Below, piece after piece: positions 36,414 through 42,866 of a DNA stretch of 42,866 nt (the stretch's first letter is position 1; each line of letters opens with the position of its first letter). The position numbers and the translations under genes are program-made. The DNA is from Nitrospirota bacterium. Its GTDB lineage: Bacteria > Nitrospirota > Nitrospiria > Nitrospirales > Nitrospiraceae. The notes under the pieces were generated by a model. It did not search any database and was not told the origin of the DNA. It saw nothing but the letters and a program-made list of their open reading frames with translations. The stretch spans positions 1 through 42,866 of the forward strand of contig JAGWTI010000019.1 in the NCBI GenBank assembly GCA_028876065.1, read 5' to 3'.

Positions 36414-36612
36414 GGGGTATCCTCTCCTTACAAATAAATGATCGAGGCGCCGCGTCAAGGCAGCAAATGATTCTTGCTGGAAGCGCTGGATTCTAAGTGA
36501 GATTCCAGTCTCCTGGCAATCAACCAAAAGGCCCATTTTTTCAGGACAATGGCCCTATGCCGGCTGGTCACGAGGGGATTGGCCCAGTTCCACAGCCTGG
36601 AAAGGAAGGATA

Positions 36613-36642
36613 ACTATAGGGAAAATCAGCCGATGGTGTCAA
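36613..36642 (-). promoter_or_regulatory. Promoter of the reductive TCA operon
   Basis: On the minus strand TTGACA (36637-36642), 18-bp spacer, TATAGT (36613-36618). Predicted start near 36606, leaving a leader of about 190 nt before aclB. The leader holds an imperfect hairpin (36486-36494 with 36500-36508). The -35 box overlaps the stop codon of the upstream gene (36639-36641). Confidence 0.75.
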
Positions 36643-37385
36643 GGGTTGCGGGGACGTGGATAAGCGCCCGGTCCGTCTTCCGGCTCCAACCCTATCACCA
36701 TCAACAACCGGTGCCAGGGCATCTGCCCACTGGCCCGGGAAAAGCTGCGCACGAAGACCCCCTCGACATCCTGGAAGTAGTTGATATACGGAAGCCCGCC
36801 GAGCAGTTCCGGCGCCTGCCCGCGCCGTCGTAACTGTTCCGGATGCTTGAAATCCTCGATCGTCGCGATCTGTCCGGACGGAGTTTCGAACCAACCGTCG
36901 TTCCAGACATCAAAGACCCACCATTTGCCCTCCGACTCGATGAAACAGAGAGCCGCCCTGGCCGACGCGCCGGGAGGCGAGTAGGCTTCCCAGCGTCCCT
37001 CGTTCCCCGTATACGTGGTCAGGGCCGTGAAGACTTCGGATAATTGGCCGTCGTTGCCGTAGTGGCGCAGCACAATGTGCGAAATGTGGTCGTCCACCAG
37101 CGGCAGCCCCGATGGGATCGGCTTGACCTGGCTCCTGGTCCACTCCATCAGCCGGAGAACACGCCGTTGCGGATCGGTTTCGCCGCCTGCCGCTTCCTCC
37201 GCCCAACGTTGGAACTGCCGGTGCCGGAGGTAAAACTTGGCCGCCTTCTCCCAGAGGGGCATCCGATGGACGATCATCCGATCGTCCACCCCCTCCAAGC
37301 CGGTGGTCGGGATCTGCCCGATCAGTGTAACCAGCAACGCCAGGCCGACGGTTCCGACCAGAAGCCCAGCAGAAAACCGTTTCAT
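36639..37385 (-). CDS. Exported transglutaminase-like protein
   Basis: 248 residues from ATG 37385, overlapping the mutM stop by ATGA. An N-terminal hydrophobic segment (SAGLLVGTVGLALLVTLIG) is a signal anchor. RRVLRLMEWTRSQVKP, LSEVFTALTTYTGNEGR and GKWWVFDVWNDGWFE resemble the transglutaminase-like core with its final W-x-F-D strand. The expected catalytic Cys is not evident: the position preceding the helix reads LSEVFTAL, so it may be inactive. Its stop overlaps the aclB -35 box. Confidence 0.6.
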   Translation of the reverse strand: MKRFSAGLLVGTVGLALLVTLIGQIPTTGLEGVDDRMIVHRMPLWEKAAKFYLRHRQFQRWAEEAAGGETDPQRRVLRLMEWTRSQVKPIPSGLPLVDDHISHIVLRHYGNDGQLSEVFTALTTYTGNEGRWEAYSPPGASARAALCFIESEGKWWVFDVWNDGWFETPSGQIATIEDFKHPEQLRRRGQAPELLGGLPYINYFQDVEGVFVRSFSRASGQMPWHRLLMVIGLEPEDGPGAYPRPRNP

Positions 37386-38224
37386 GCTGCCCCTTTTTTC
37401 TGACAGCCGGGACAATAGAAGGAGCTGCGCTGGCTAGTTTCCACCATGCGCCTGATGGTCTTGCCGCAGCCGGAAGGACAAGGCTGGCCTTCCTTCCCAT
37501 AGACCAAGTGTTGCTTCTTGTACCGACCCTCACTCCCGTCCGGCGCAAAAAAATCCCGGACACTGGAACCACCGGCCTCGATCGCTTCGGCTAAAACCTG
37601 CCGCATCACGTCATACAAGCGCCGCCGCGACGGCTCGCTCAGGCGATTGGCCTGCTTAGCCGGATGCAATCTGGCTCGATAGAGAATCTCGTTCGCATAG
37701 ATATTCCCGATACCCGCGATCACTTGTTGGTGCATCAGCAAAGCTTTGAGTCGGCCGCGGCGGGTCTGAAGGAGATTACGAAACTCCTCCCAGGAGACCG
37801 TCAAGGGATCGCACCCGAACCGCCTGGCGACGTATCGGTCCAGCCCGGCTCGATCCAGGAGCGACATCCTGCCGAAGCGGCGCGGGTTCCAGTAGAGCAG
37901 CTCCGGTTCCTTCCCCCCTTCCAACATCACCCTCACGTGGACATGCTTCGCGAACGTCGGGGCATGGAGGCGGAACAGCAGGAGCCCCGTCATGCCGAGC
38001 TCCGCCACGAGATAGCGGGTCTCCCCCTCCCTGGTGCAGGTCAGCACCACGCTCTTGCCCTTCCGTTCGACCGCCGCGATGCAGGCGCCCCGATACCAGG
38101 ACAAGGTCGAGTAGCCTTCGCGAACGATGTCGCGGCGGCCGACCCAGCAATCGCGGATGCGCGCGCCGACGATCCGCTCGCGAAGCCGGCGGGCGACCAC
38201 TTCCGCTTCGGGCAACTCAGGCAT
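37382..38224 (-). CDS. mutM: Formamidopyrimidine-DNA glycosylase
   Basis: 280 residues. P2 and E3 of MPELPEAEVV form the catalytic N-terminus (the family usually reads MPELPEVE). HQQVIAGIGNIYANEILYRA is the helix-two-turn-helix region, and the zinc finger is CPSGCG...CPGCQ at the end. It removes 8-oxoguanine and cuts the strand by beta/delta elimination. Its start overlaps the uracil-DNA glycosylase stop by 8 bp. Confidence 0.95.
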   Translation of the reverse strand: MPELPEAEVVARRLRERIVGARIRDCWVGRRDIVREGYSTLSWYRGACIAAVERKGKSVVLTCTREGETRYLVAELGMTGLLLFRLHAPTFAKHVHVRVMLEGGKEPELLYWNPRRFGRMSLLDRAGLDRYVARRFGCDPLTVSWEEFRNLLQTRRGRLKALLMHQQVIAGIGNIYANEILYRARLHPAKQANRLSEPSRRRLYDVMRQVLAEAIEAGGSSVRDFFAPDGSEGRYKKQHLVYGKEGQPCPSGCGKTIRRMVETSQRSSFYCPGCQKKGAA

Positions 38225-38882
38225 CGCGCCGGCCTTTCTCGATCGCGGCGATGAGCGTACGAAAGGTCCGCGTCACGGCCCGCTCGAAGGCGTCCATCGA
38301 GGGATAGGTCCGCAGAATCGTCCGCTGATTGCGGGGCGAGGGGTGCGGGAAGGAGACGATCCGGCAGACAAGCCCGGTCCCGACGGCCATAGACGAGACC
38401 GCCTGCGCGACCGATCCGGCGGCCAGCTTGCCGAACGTCACGACGACCGAGGGAGTCAGGAGGCGCAGTTCCGCTTCGAGAAACGAGGCGCAGGTCTTGA
38501 TCTCCGCCCGGCGCGGAGACCGGTTGGCCAGGGGATTGCGCGAGGACCGGGGGTGACACTTCACGACATCGGTCATGAAGAACAAGTCTTCCAGGTCCCG
38601 GTACCGAGGATGGGCGAGCCGGGCCAGCGCGCGCCGGATCAACTGTCCGGCCGGCCCGGTGAACCGCCGCTTGTTCGCCCAACTTCGATAGCCGGGGGCC
38701 TCCCCGACCAGCAGGTAGCCGGTAGCCGCCGTGCCGGAGGCGTCAGAGTCGAACCGACGCCAGGGCTCCATGGAGTCGCACGCGGTGCAGCGGGCAATCT
38801 GTTGCTGGAGCAACGGCAGTCCTGAGCGGGAAGAGCGGCCCGGCGCGCGGGCCGGCCGGCTAGAACTGGCGGGACGAGACAT
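38217..38882 (-). CDS. Uracil-DNA glycosylase, iron-sulfur family (type 4/5)
   Basis: 221 residues from ATG 38882, overlapping the upstream phosphatase by 23 bp. Motif 1 is VGEAPGYRS and the His motif is SFPHPSPRNQ. Four cysteines (C32, C35, C109, C131) are placed as ligands of a 4Fe-4S cluster, as in families 4 and 5. It removes uracil from DNA. The His motif with HPSPRN fits family 5 at least as well as family 4. Confidence 0.88.
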   Translation of the reverse strand: MSRPASSSRPARAPGRSSRSGLPLLQQQIARCTACDSMEPWRRFDSDASGTAATGYLLVGEAPGYRSWANKRRFTGPAGQLIRRALARLAHPRYRDLEDLFFMTDVVKCHPRSSRNPLANRSPRRAEIKTCASFLEAELRLLTPSVVVTFGKLAAGSVAQAVSSMAVGTGLVCRIVSFPHPSPRNQRTILRTYPSMDAFERAVTRTFRTLIAAIEKGRRDA

Positions 38883-39306
38883 TGGGGTTCGACGCAGAGC
38901 CGGCCTGCCGCATCCGTTTGACCTGCTCGATCGTCTCCTGCAGATGGGGAATCGGCGTGGCGCCGGGTCGCCGCGCTCGCAAGAGCTTTTCGGCATCGGC
39001 GTAACTCATCCCCTTCACGCAGACCAGGTAGGCGATCACCATCGAGACCGAGCGTCCCATGCCGGCCCGGCAACAGACCATCAGCCTGTTGGTCGGCGGC
39101 TGTTGCGCCAGCCAATCCACGGCGGCCTTCACGTCCTTCGGGTCGGCTTCGCCGTACTCCTTCAGCGGGATATAGTGGTAGGCCACGCCCTTCGGCGGCG
39201 CAATGGCATGTTCCCCCGACACGAACAGCACGCTCCCGACGAAAGGCGGCGGCTTCTGCGCGTCGTCCACGTTGCCGACCATCAGTTGCTCGTTCACGAA
39301 ATGCAT
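38860..39306 (-). CDS. Dual-specificity phosphatase with CC in place of HC
   Basis: 148 residues. The CX5R loop is C79-RAGMG-R85 (VCCRAGMGRSVSM), but the residue before the nucleophile is C78 where the family has His. Possible general acid D55 or D58 in YGEADPKD. Belongs to the small DSP group often found alone in bacteria. The ATG is 7 bp after a TATATT box, so the message may be leaderless. It heads the operon with the two DNA glycosylase genes. Confidence 0.8.
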   Translation of the reverse strand: MHFVNEQLMVGNVDDAQKPPPFVGSVLFVSGEHAIAPPKGVAYHYIPLKEYGEADPKDVKAAVDWLAQQPPTNRLMVCCRAGMGRSVSMVIAYLVCVKGMSYADAEKLLRARRPGATPIPHLQETIEQVKRMRQAGSASNPNVSSRQF

Positions 39307-39313
39307 AGGTAGA

Positions 39314-39380
39314 AATATAGCCGAAACCAGGCTGGAGCGTCAAAGCCTCATTGCAGGAGGGGGAACGGAGCCGGTATACT
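39314..39380. promoter_or_regulatory. Divergent promoters of the phosphatase-repair operon and the 119-residue zinc-ribbon gene
   Basis: Minus strand: TTGACG (39338-39343), 18 bp, TATATT (39314-39319), 7 bp before the ATG at 39306. Plus strand: TTGCAG (39351-39356), 18 bp, TATACT (39375-39380), with GGAGAGGAG before the ATG at 39422. Confidence 0.6.
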
Positions 39381-39421
39381 CCCGACAGGCCGGTGTCCAC
39401 CCAGGAGAGGAGCCCGAACCC

Positions 39422-39781
39422 ATGCCATCCCTGACCGTCGAGCAGGTCGAATCCCGATTGAGCTCGGTCCGCTGCGCCATCTGCAAGACCAGCACGTTCA
39501 TGATCGACCGCCGGACCATGCAGCCGGACGGCGACTGGAAAGGCGCCTGCCTGAAATGCCGGTACACCTTTCCCGTCTACACCAACATGGAGTTCTACCT
39601 GCGGACCCAGCCGGACGTCCCTCACCGGCTCAAGGACATCGCCTGCCCCGCCTGCGAGCACAAGAGCGTGGACCTGGATTTCCGCATCGTCATGTCGGTC
39701 CGCGAGGCCATCTATTTCGTGACCTGCAAGGCCTGCGGACACAAGTTCCCGGAATGGTCGTCACTGGAAGCCTTCGAATAA
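39422..39781 (+). CDS. Protein with four CxxC motifs (double zinc ribbon)
   Basis: 119 residues from ATG 39422, with GGAGAGGAG upstream. C18-x2-C21, C43-x2-C46, C75-x2-C78 and C102-x2-C105 divide it into two zinc ribbons (RCAICKTS.. CLKCRYTF and ACPACEHK.. TCKACGHK). Possibly RNA- or protein-binding; no family is assigned. A small acidic gene begins 37 bp downstream. Confidence 0.75.
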   Translation: MPSLTVEQVESRLSSVRCAICKTSTFMIDRRTMQPDGDWKGACLKCRYTFPVYTNMEFYLRTQPDVPHRLKDIACPACEHKSVDLDFRIVMSVREAIYFVTCKACGHKFPEWSSLEAFE

Positions 39782-39818
39782 CCCGACGCGCTCCGCCCGA
39801 TTGGTGTATACTGTGCCC

Positions 39819-39995
39819 ATGGATACATCCAAGTCCCCACAACAGCCGCCGAAGCCCGAATCCAAATCCCGGAAAGAGATTCCCCTGGTGTCCGTCCCCA
39901 ACGACCGGGACATGATCGCGTCTGAAATGGAAGAACTCTTCGACGAGGACAAGGTCACGCACAAGCACGGCTCCTCCGAACCGGAAGCAGACTAA
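39819..39995 (+). CDS. Small acidic hypothetical protein
   Basis: 58 residues from ATG 39819. A Pro/Lys-rich N-terminus (SKSPQQPPKPESKSRKEIP) and an acidic middle (SEMEELFDEDK) suggest a disordered adaptor. TATACT (39807-39812) lies 6 bp before the ATG and there is no ribosome-binding site, so it may be leaderless or co-transcribed. Confidence 0.55.
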   Translation: MDTSKSPQQPPKPESKSRKEIPLVSVPNDRDMIASEMEELFDEDKVTHKHGSSEPEAD

Positions 39996-40087
39996 GCCTC
40001 GGAAGCCTTCAGCTATCAGCTCAATCCATATAGCCGGACCGGCCGCTCCTGCCTGCCCAGATGCTTCGCCTCGAAAAAACCGGAGCA

Positions 40088-40337
40088 CGGCTGACGAACG
40101 GCGGCCAGCTTCGGCGCCGGCACGATGCGTTGCCCCTTCTCTGGCTCATCTGGTCTTACTGTTGGCCGGTCGCCTCATCGGAATAGAAGAGTCCGGCGCC
40201 CGGCACCCTCTCCGCTTCCGAACACCCCGTTCCCGCCGTGCCGGACGCCTCACTGACCATCCGTTCCAGCCGCGCTTTAAAAAAGAGAGTTTGGCAGGGA
40301 CACGTCGCTCATGGACCTGTCCCTGCTAGCGGTGGCT
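40088..40337. repeat. Long direct repeat, copy 1 (~250 bp)
   Basis: Aligns without gaps to 41266-41515 (constant offset 1178), with few mismatches: CGGCTGACGAACGGCGGCC.. through ..TGTCCCTGCTAGCGG. Near the end GGCAGGGACA pairs with TGTCCCTGC. It lies between the small gene ending at 39995 and the broken TA module. Confidence 0.9.
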
Positions 40338-40378
40338 TACGCTATTGATTGATTATAGAGGGATCGAGTGGTCAGCTC

Positions 40379-40528
40379 TCAGACATCAGAATGAAAACGA
40401 ACAGCTCGCTTTGCATTCTCACGTCGAGCCCGGTTGCTCTCACGTTTGGCGTCAACCTTACGACCCCAGTAAGCGCCAGAGCCCTTCTTGGGTCCAGCGT
40501 GTTCTGCCTTCTTGGCTTTTCCGGCCAT
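40379..40528 (-). CDS. Small basic protein, paralog of 42272-42442
   Basis: 49 residues from ATG 40528, with AAGGGGAG 7 bp upstream. The GPKKGSGAYWGRKVDAKRES core, followed by NRARRENAKR, is shared with the protein at 42272-42442. Very basic, with no hydrophobic segment; likely nucleic-acid- or ribosome-binding. It follows the broken ParE-type toxin gene by 68 bp on the same strand. Confidence 0.7.
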   Translation of the reverse strand: MAGKAKKAEHAGPKKGSGAYWGRKVDAKRESNRARRENAKRAVRFHSDV

Positions 40529-40596
40529 GCTTCTCCCCTTTTTCTTCCACCAGCAAAGAACAGAATCTCCTTTGGCTTCCTCGTAGAGGTGAACTC

Positions 40597-40896
40597 TTAG
40601 CTGCTCTCTTTCAAGCGCTTCCTGATCCACGATGGTTTCCTGCGGCAATCCATCACGGCGTGCACGCGAACAAACTCCCCCTTCACACTGTAATAGATCG
40701 CAAACGGAAAGCGCTTGGAAAGGGCCCGGTGATGCGAGAACGTAAGCGGGTGAATCCCTGCGGAGTGACGGAGAGAATCGATATCTGCAAACAACTCGTC
40801 TTAAAAATACGACCCGAGTCCCGCCTCCTGACTTTCGTAAAAACGAAAGCCCTGGCCTAAATCCACCAGAGCTTCCTCCAGTACCTGGATTCTCAC
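40597..40896 (-). pseudogene. RelE/ParE-type toxin broken by an in-frame ochre codon
   Basis: From GTG 40896, which overlaps the antitoxin stop (GTGA), the frame reads VRIQVLEEALVDLGQGFRFY...GLGSYF, then TAA (40801-40803), then continues in the same frame as DELFADIDSLRHSAGIH..HHRALSKRFPFAIYYSV..RKKPSW-like to the end. The whole is a RelE/ParE-fold toxin of about 99 residues. One base change in a Leu or Tyr codon would explain the stop. The rest has no other damage, so the loss is recent or the codon is read through. Confidence 0.8.
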
Positions 40897-41111
40897 GAGA
40901 GCTTCTTGCGCAGAGCCTCTTTGGCCGTCTCCCAATCAATCAATTGCGTTTTACCCTCGGCAAGCAACCGGAGACGTTCCTCCAGAACCTCCTTGTGCCA
41001 GGCAGGGGACTCGATGGCTTCCGGCGTCCGGGCGAGATCCTCCCACAGCGACTCCATCGCAGCCAGCTTCTCCTGGAGGGTCATGTCCTTGAGCGGAAGG
41101 TTGAACGGCAT
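40893..41111 (-). CDS. RelB-like addiction-module antitoxin
   Basis: 72 residues beginning MPFNLPLKDMTLQEKLAAME. The helix pattern LQEKLAAMESLWEDLARTPE and the later PAWHKEVLEERLRLLAEGK with final DWETAKEALRKKLS match the short addiction-module component family (TIGR02574 type), which pairs with RelE/ParE toxins. TTGAAT (41140-41145), 16 bp, TATACT (41118-41123) is 6 bp from the ATG, so the message is probably leaderless. It remains intact although its toxin is broken. Confidence 0.85.
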   Translation of the reverse strand: MPFNLPLKDMTLQEKLAAMESLWEDLARTPEAIESPAWHKEVLEERLRLLAEGKTQLIDWETAKEALRKKLS

Positions 41112-41265
41112 GGCCCTAGTATACCCCAGCTTCCAACGGATTCAAGCCTCTTTGCCGGACCGTCGGCGAATGAGCCGCAGTGCCCCCGACGGACGGCTTT
41201 TTGACCAGCCTAAAAGCCAGAAAAGGTTCTTGGGAAATTTCCCCCCTTCGAAACAAACAGAGCCG

Positions 41266-41515
41266 CGGCTGACGAACGGCGGCCAGCTTCGGCGCCGGCA
41301 CGATGCGTTGCCCTTCTCTGGCTCTTCTTGTCTGACTGTTGGCCGGTCGCCTCATCGGAATAGAAGAGTCCGGCGCCCGGCGCCCTCTCCGCTTCCGAAC
41401 ACCTCGTTCCCGCCGTGCCGGGCACCTTACTGACCATCCGTTCCAGCCGCGGATAAAAAAAGAGGGGGTGGCAGGTACAGGCCGCTCATGGACCTGTCCC
41501 TGCTAGCGGTCGCTT
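41266..41515. repeat. Long direct repeat, copy 2 (~250 bp)
   Basis: Second copy of 40088-40337. The terminal inverted repeat is GGCAGGTACAGG with CCTGTCCCTGC. It lies upstream of the antitoxin-toxin-basic protein set; copy 1 lies downstream, so the module is bracketed by direct repeats. Confidence 0.9.
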
Positions 41516-41650
41516 CGCATTTGATTGTTGATCAATAAACGGCGACGACAGCCCCGTCGCCATTCAAGATTGTGGCCTTGTTGGCTAACCCTTTTGAGCA
41601 ACCTGCTGGGTTGAACCACGCCACCACCTGTCCAAGAAAAGACTCCATTC

Positions 41651-42149
41651 TTATTTCCCGCTTCTTACACCAAGAATCTGCTGACAAAGAAGGAGTAACT
41701 GTTCGGGACGGCACTTTGTTAAATGTTTTGACACGACTCTATGGAGAAGGATTGCCCTGACCTTTTCAGTGAACGCATGATCGGCACCACGGTCTAGTTT
41801 TGTATGACAGTTAGGACAAAGGAGAACGATGTTATCTGCAGAGGCCTGCCCGCCCCCTCTCGCCTCCTTCCAATGTGCACGCTCAAGGGGGACACTACCT
41901 TCTGAACAGGCCTCGCATGCAGGCCGGGATCTCGGCGGTGGCACCTGCGGTTCCGTTTCGCGCCGTACAGGGAGTCCAAGCATTTCAATCCAACTTCTGC
42001 TTCGGCTTCGCTTGTTGGACTCAAAGATCATATTGCGCTTCACGCCCCATCGATCAGCAAGGCGTTTCTGCCCCCCACCTCTTCTCGACATAGAACTCCT
42101 GGTAATCCTCTTCGAGAGTACGGCCGAGATGGCCCTCCACTTCCAACAT
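41651..42149 (-). pseudogene. Frameshifted HTH-HNH endonuclease gene
   Basis: From ATG 42149 the frame encodes MLEVEGHLGRTLEEDYQEFY, VEKRWG and then goes out of frame at a G6 run (42071-42076 on the plus strand as C6). Dropping one G joins QKRLADRWGVKRNMIFESNK, a helix-turn-helix-like segment, to the HNH domain CEACSEG..ERAHWKEARGGGQ..NIVLLCPNCHTKLDRG (Cys pairs, H, N, H). In frame, the product would be about 165 residues. Upstream, codons for RTEPGQKTRR continue the family-like sequence without a start codon, so the 5' end may also be damaged. Confidence 0.7.
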
Positions 42150-42271
42150 GCGGCGAGTCTTTTGGCCAGGCTCTGTGCGCTTGTAGACCATCTTGAGATC
42201 CAACCTTAATTCAGCGAAAGCATATCGTATGCGGTCGTTTTGTATAGGAGCAACAAGACAGATTTAAGGGG

Positions 42272-42442
42272 TCAGCCCCCTTTCTCGTTCACCGAATCTG
42301 TAAGGCCCTGCCGGACGTCTCGCTTTGCACGCTCACGTCGAAGCCGATTGCTCTCGCGTTTGGCGTCGCCCCTACGGCCCCAATAGGCACCGACCCCTTT
42401 CTTAGGTCCAGAGTGTTCCGTCTTTCTGGCTCTTCCAGCCAT
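42272..42442 (-). CDS. Small basic protein, paralog of 40379-40528
   Basis: 56 residues from ATG 42442 (weak ribosome-binding site). GPKKGVGAYWGRRGDAKRES, then NRLRRERAKR, matches its paralog at about 75% over the core, with a longer tail. It begins 16 bp after the brnA stop, so the family again sits at the 3' end of a TA operon. Confidence 0.7.
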   Translation of the reverse strand: MAGRARKTEHSGPKKGVGAYWGRRGDAKRESNRLRRERAKRDVRQGLTDSVNEKGG

Positions 42443-42458
42443 GACTCGATTTGCCAAG

Positions 42459-42749
42459 CTAGCCGGCATGCGCTCTTTTCGCGCGTGTCCGTGCATACGC
42501 TGAACGTGAGGCGGTCGGTCGCGAATGATGCTCGGCATAGGCGTCGAGCAGCCGCCGGACCATGCGCTGGTACTGGGTGTGATGTTTCTTCGCCTCTTCC
42601 TTAAAAAACTCGACACTTCTCTTGCTCAGGGCGATGGTTACCTTGACCCCTTCATCCCGAAAGACAAGGTCCTCGGGGCGTGGGAGAAAGTCAGGAACGA
42701 CCCTGAGGCTTCCGAGTGGTTCGTCCGTGTACTTGATTTTCGCGCTCAT
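42459..42749 (-). CDS. brnA: BrnA-type antitoxin (CopG/RHH)
   Basis: 96 residues. After an N-terminal arm (YTDEPLGSLRVVPDFLPRPE), VKVTIALSKRSVEFFKEEAK and HTQYQRMVRRLLDAYAEHH match the BrnA/CopG ribbon-helix-helix family. The start lies inside the brnT gene (59-bp overlap). It neutralises BrnT and represses the operon. Confidence 0.85.
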   Translation of the reverse strand: MSAKIKYTDEPLGSLRVVPDFLPRPEDLVFRDEGVKVTIALSKRSVEFFKEEAKKHHTQYQRMVRRLLDAYAEHHSRPTASRSAYARTRAKRAHAG

Positions 42750-42866
42750 AGATTCGCCTCCCCTTTCGCCAGTAACCGGCTTCGAAAATCCGAATCACGT
42801 CATGGCGAAACGTGAATCGAACGGTCAGAATCCCACCGCCCACCCAACCGATACAGTACTGCCGCT
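42691..42866 (-). CDS. brnT: BrnT-type toxin, C-terminal part cut by the window edge
   Basis: Open from the window edge, stop TGA at 42691-42693. The visible part contains YCIGWVGGGILTVRFTFRHD and VIRIFEAGYWRKGRRIYER, matching the C-terminal strands of BrnT ribonuclease toxins (RelE-like fold). It overlaps brnA, which starts at 42749. The beginning is outside the window. Confidence 0.75.
   Translation of the reverse strand, partial: RQYCIGWVGGGILTVRFTFRHDVIRIFEAGYWRKGRRIYERENQVHGRTTRKPQGRS

Noticed and set aside
40088-40337. Protein-coding content in the 250-bp repeat
   Set aside because: Frames differ between the two copies and lack starts and ribosome-binding sites; the sequence is conserved as DNA or RNA, not as protein.
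42262-42290. AAGGGGTCAGCCCCCTTT as a terminator
   Set aside because: Short stem with a weak T-tract; it lies at the 3' end of the small basic gene and could serve as one, but the evidence was too thin to list.

Overview
The window looks like a GC-rich chromosome segment from an autotrophic bacterium, most likely Nitrospira or a close relative in Nitrospirota. This is inferred from a one-strand block encoding the reductive TCA (rTCA) cycle: two-subunit ATP-citrate lyase, a mitochondrial-type aconitase, monomeric NADP-isocitrate dehydrogenase, a two-subunit fumarate reductase and succinyl-CoA synthetase. Many small exported, lipoprotein and c-type heme genes fit the same picture. No rRNA, tRNA or CRISPR array was recognised.

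Left end (1-4950) is an accessory island. It opens with the tail of an IS200/IS605 transposase, then a module of two tiny membrane proteins bracketed by a 99-bp direct repeat, then a 336-residue protein with a degenerate PD-(D/E)XK-like core. Three toxin-antitoxin (TA) pairs follow (hicBA, vapBC, RHH-PIN). Each is separated from the next by one copy of a composite palindromic repeat (R1-R4), all copies in the same orientation. A decayed gene fragment ends this part.

Middle (4939-24000) is a mosaic of short transcription units: a membrane-anchored PLD-like protein, a secreted YD-repeat protein, a Tat-exported beta-carbonic anhydrase, lipoproteins, a four-gene cluster of small unknowns, a membrane-tethered WYL-like protein, a small c-type cytochrome, a zinc-ribbon/PH protein, a flavin oxidoreductase, a heme protein with a duplicated Tll0287-like half, a methyltransferase, a PA2779/PA2778/TPR operon, a ferritin-like/VIT1 iron transporter and a radical SAM protein. 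Further copies of the left-end repeat occur between genes.

Core (24024-36642, minus strand) is aclB-aclA-acn-icd-frdB-frdA-sucC-sucD. A consensus-like promoter lies ahead of aclB and a strong hairpin follows sucD. Together these genes convert succinyl-CoA/succinate/fumarate and 2-oxoglutarate/isocitrate/citrate and cleave citrate to acetyl-CoA and oxaloacetate; the ferredoxin-dependent carboxylases, fumarase and malate dehydrogenase must lie elsewhere. Four spacers inside the operon carry short-period, mostly hairpin-forming repeats of different classes.

Right end (36639-42866) begins with an overlapping minus-strand operon: dual-specificity phosphatase, iron-sulfur uracil-DNA glycosylase, mutM and a transglutaminase-like protein. 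Two small plus-strand genes follow. A second TA island comes next: a RelB-like antitoxin with a ParE-type toxin broken by an ochre codon, a frameshifted HTH-HNH nuclease gene, and a brnTA pair cut by the window edge. Two ungapped ~250-bp direct repeats lie in this island, and two paralogous small basic proteins each sit next to a TA pair.
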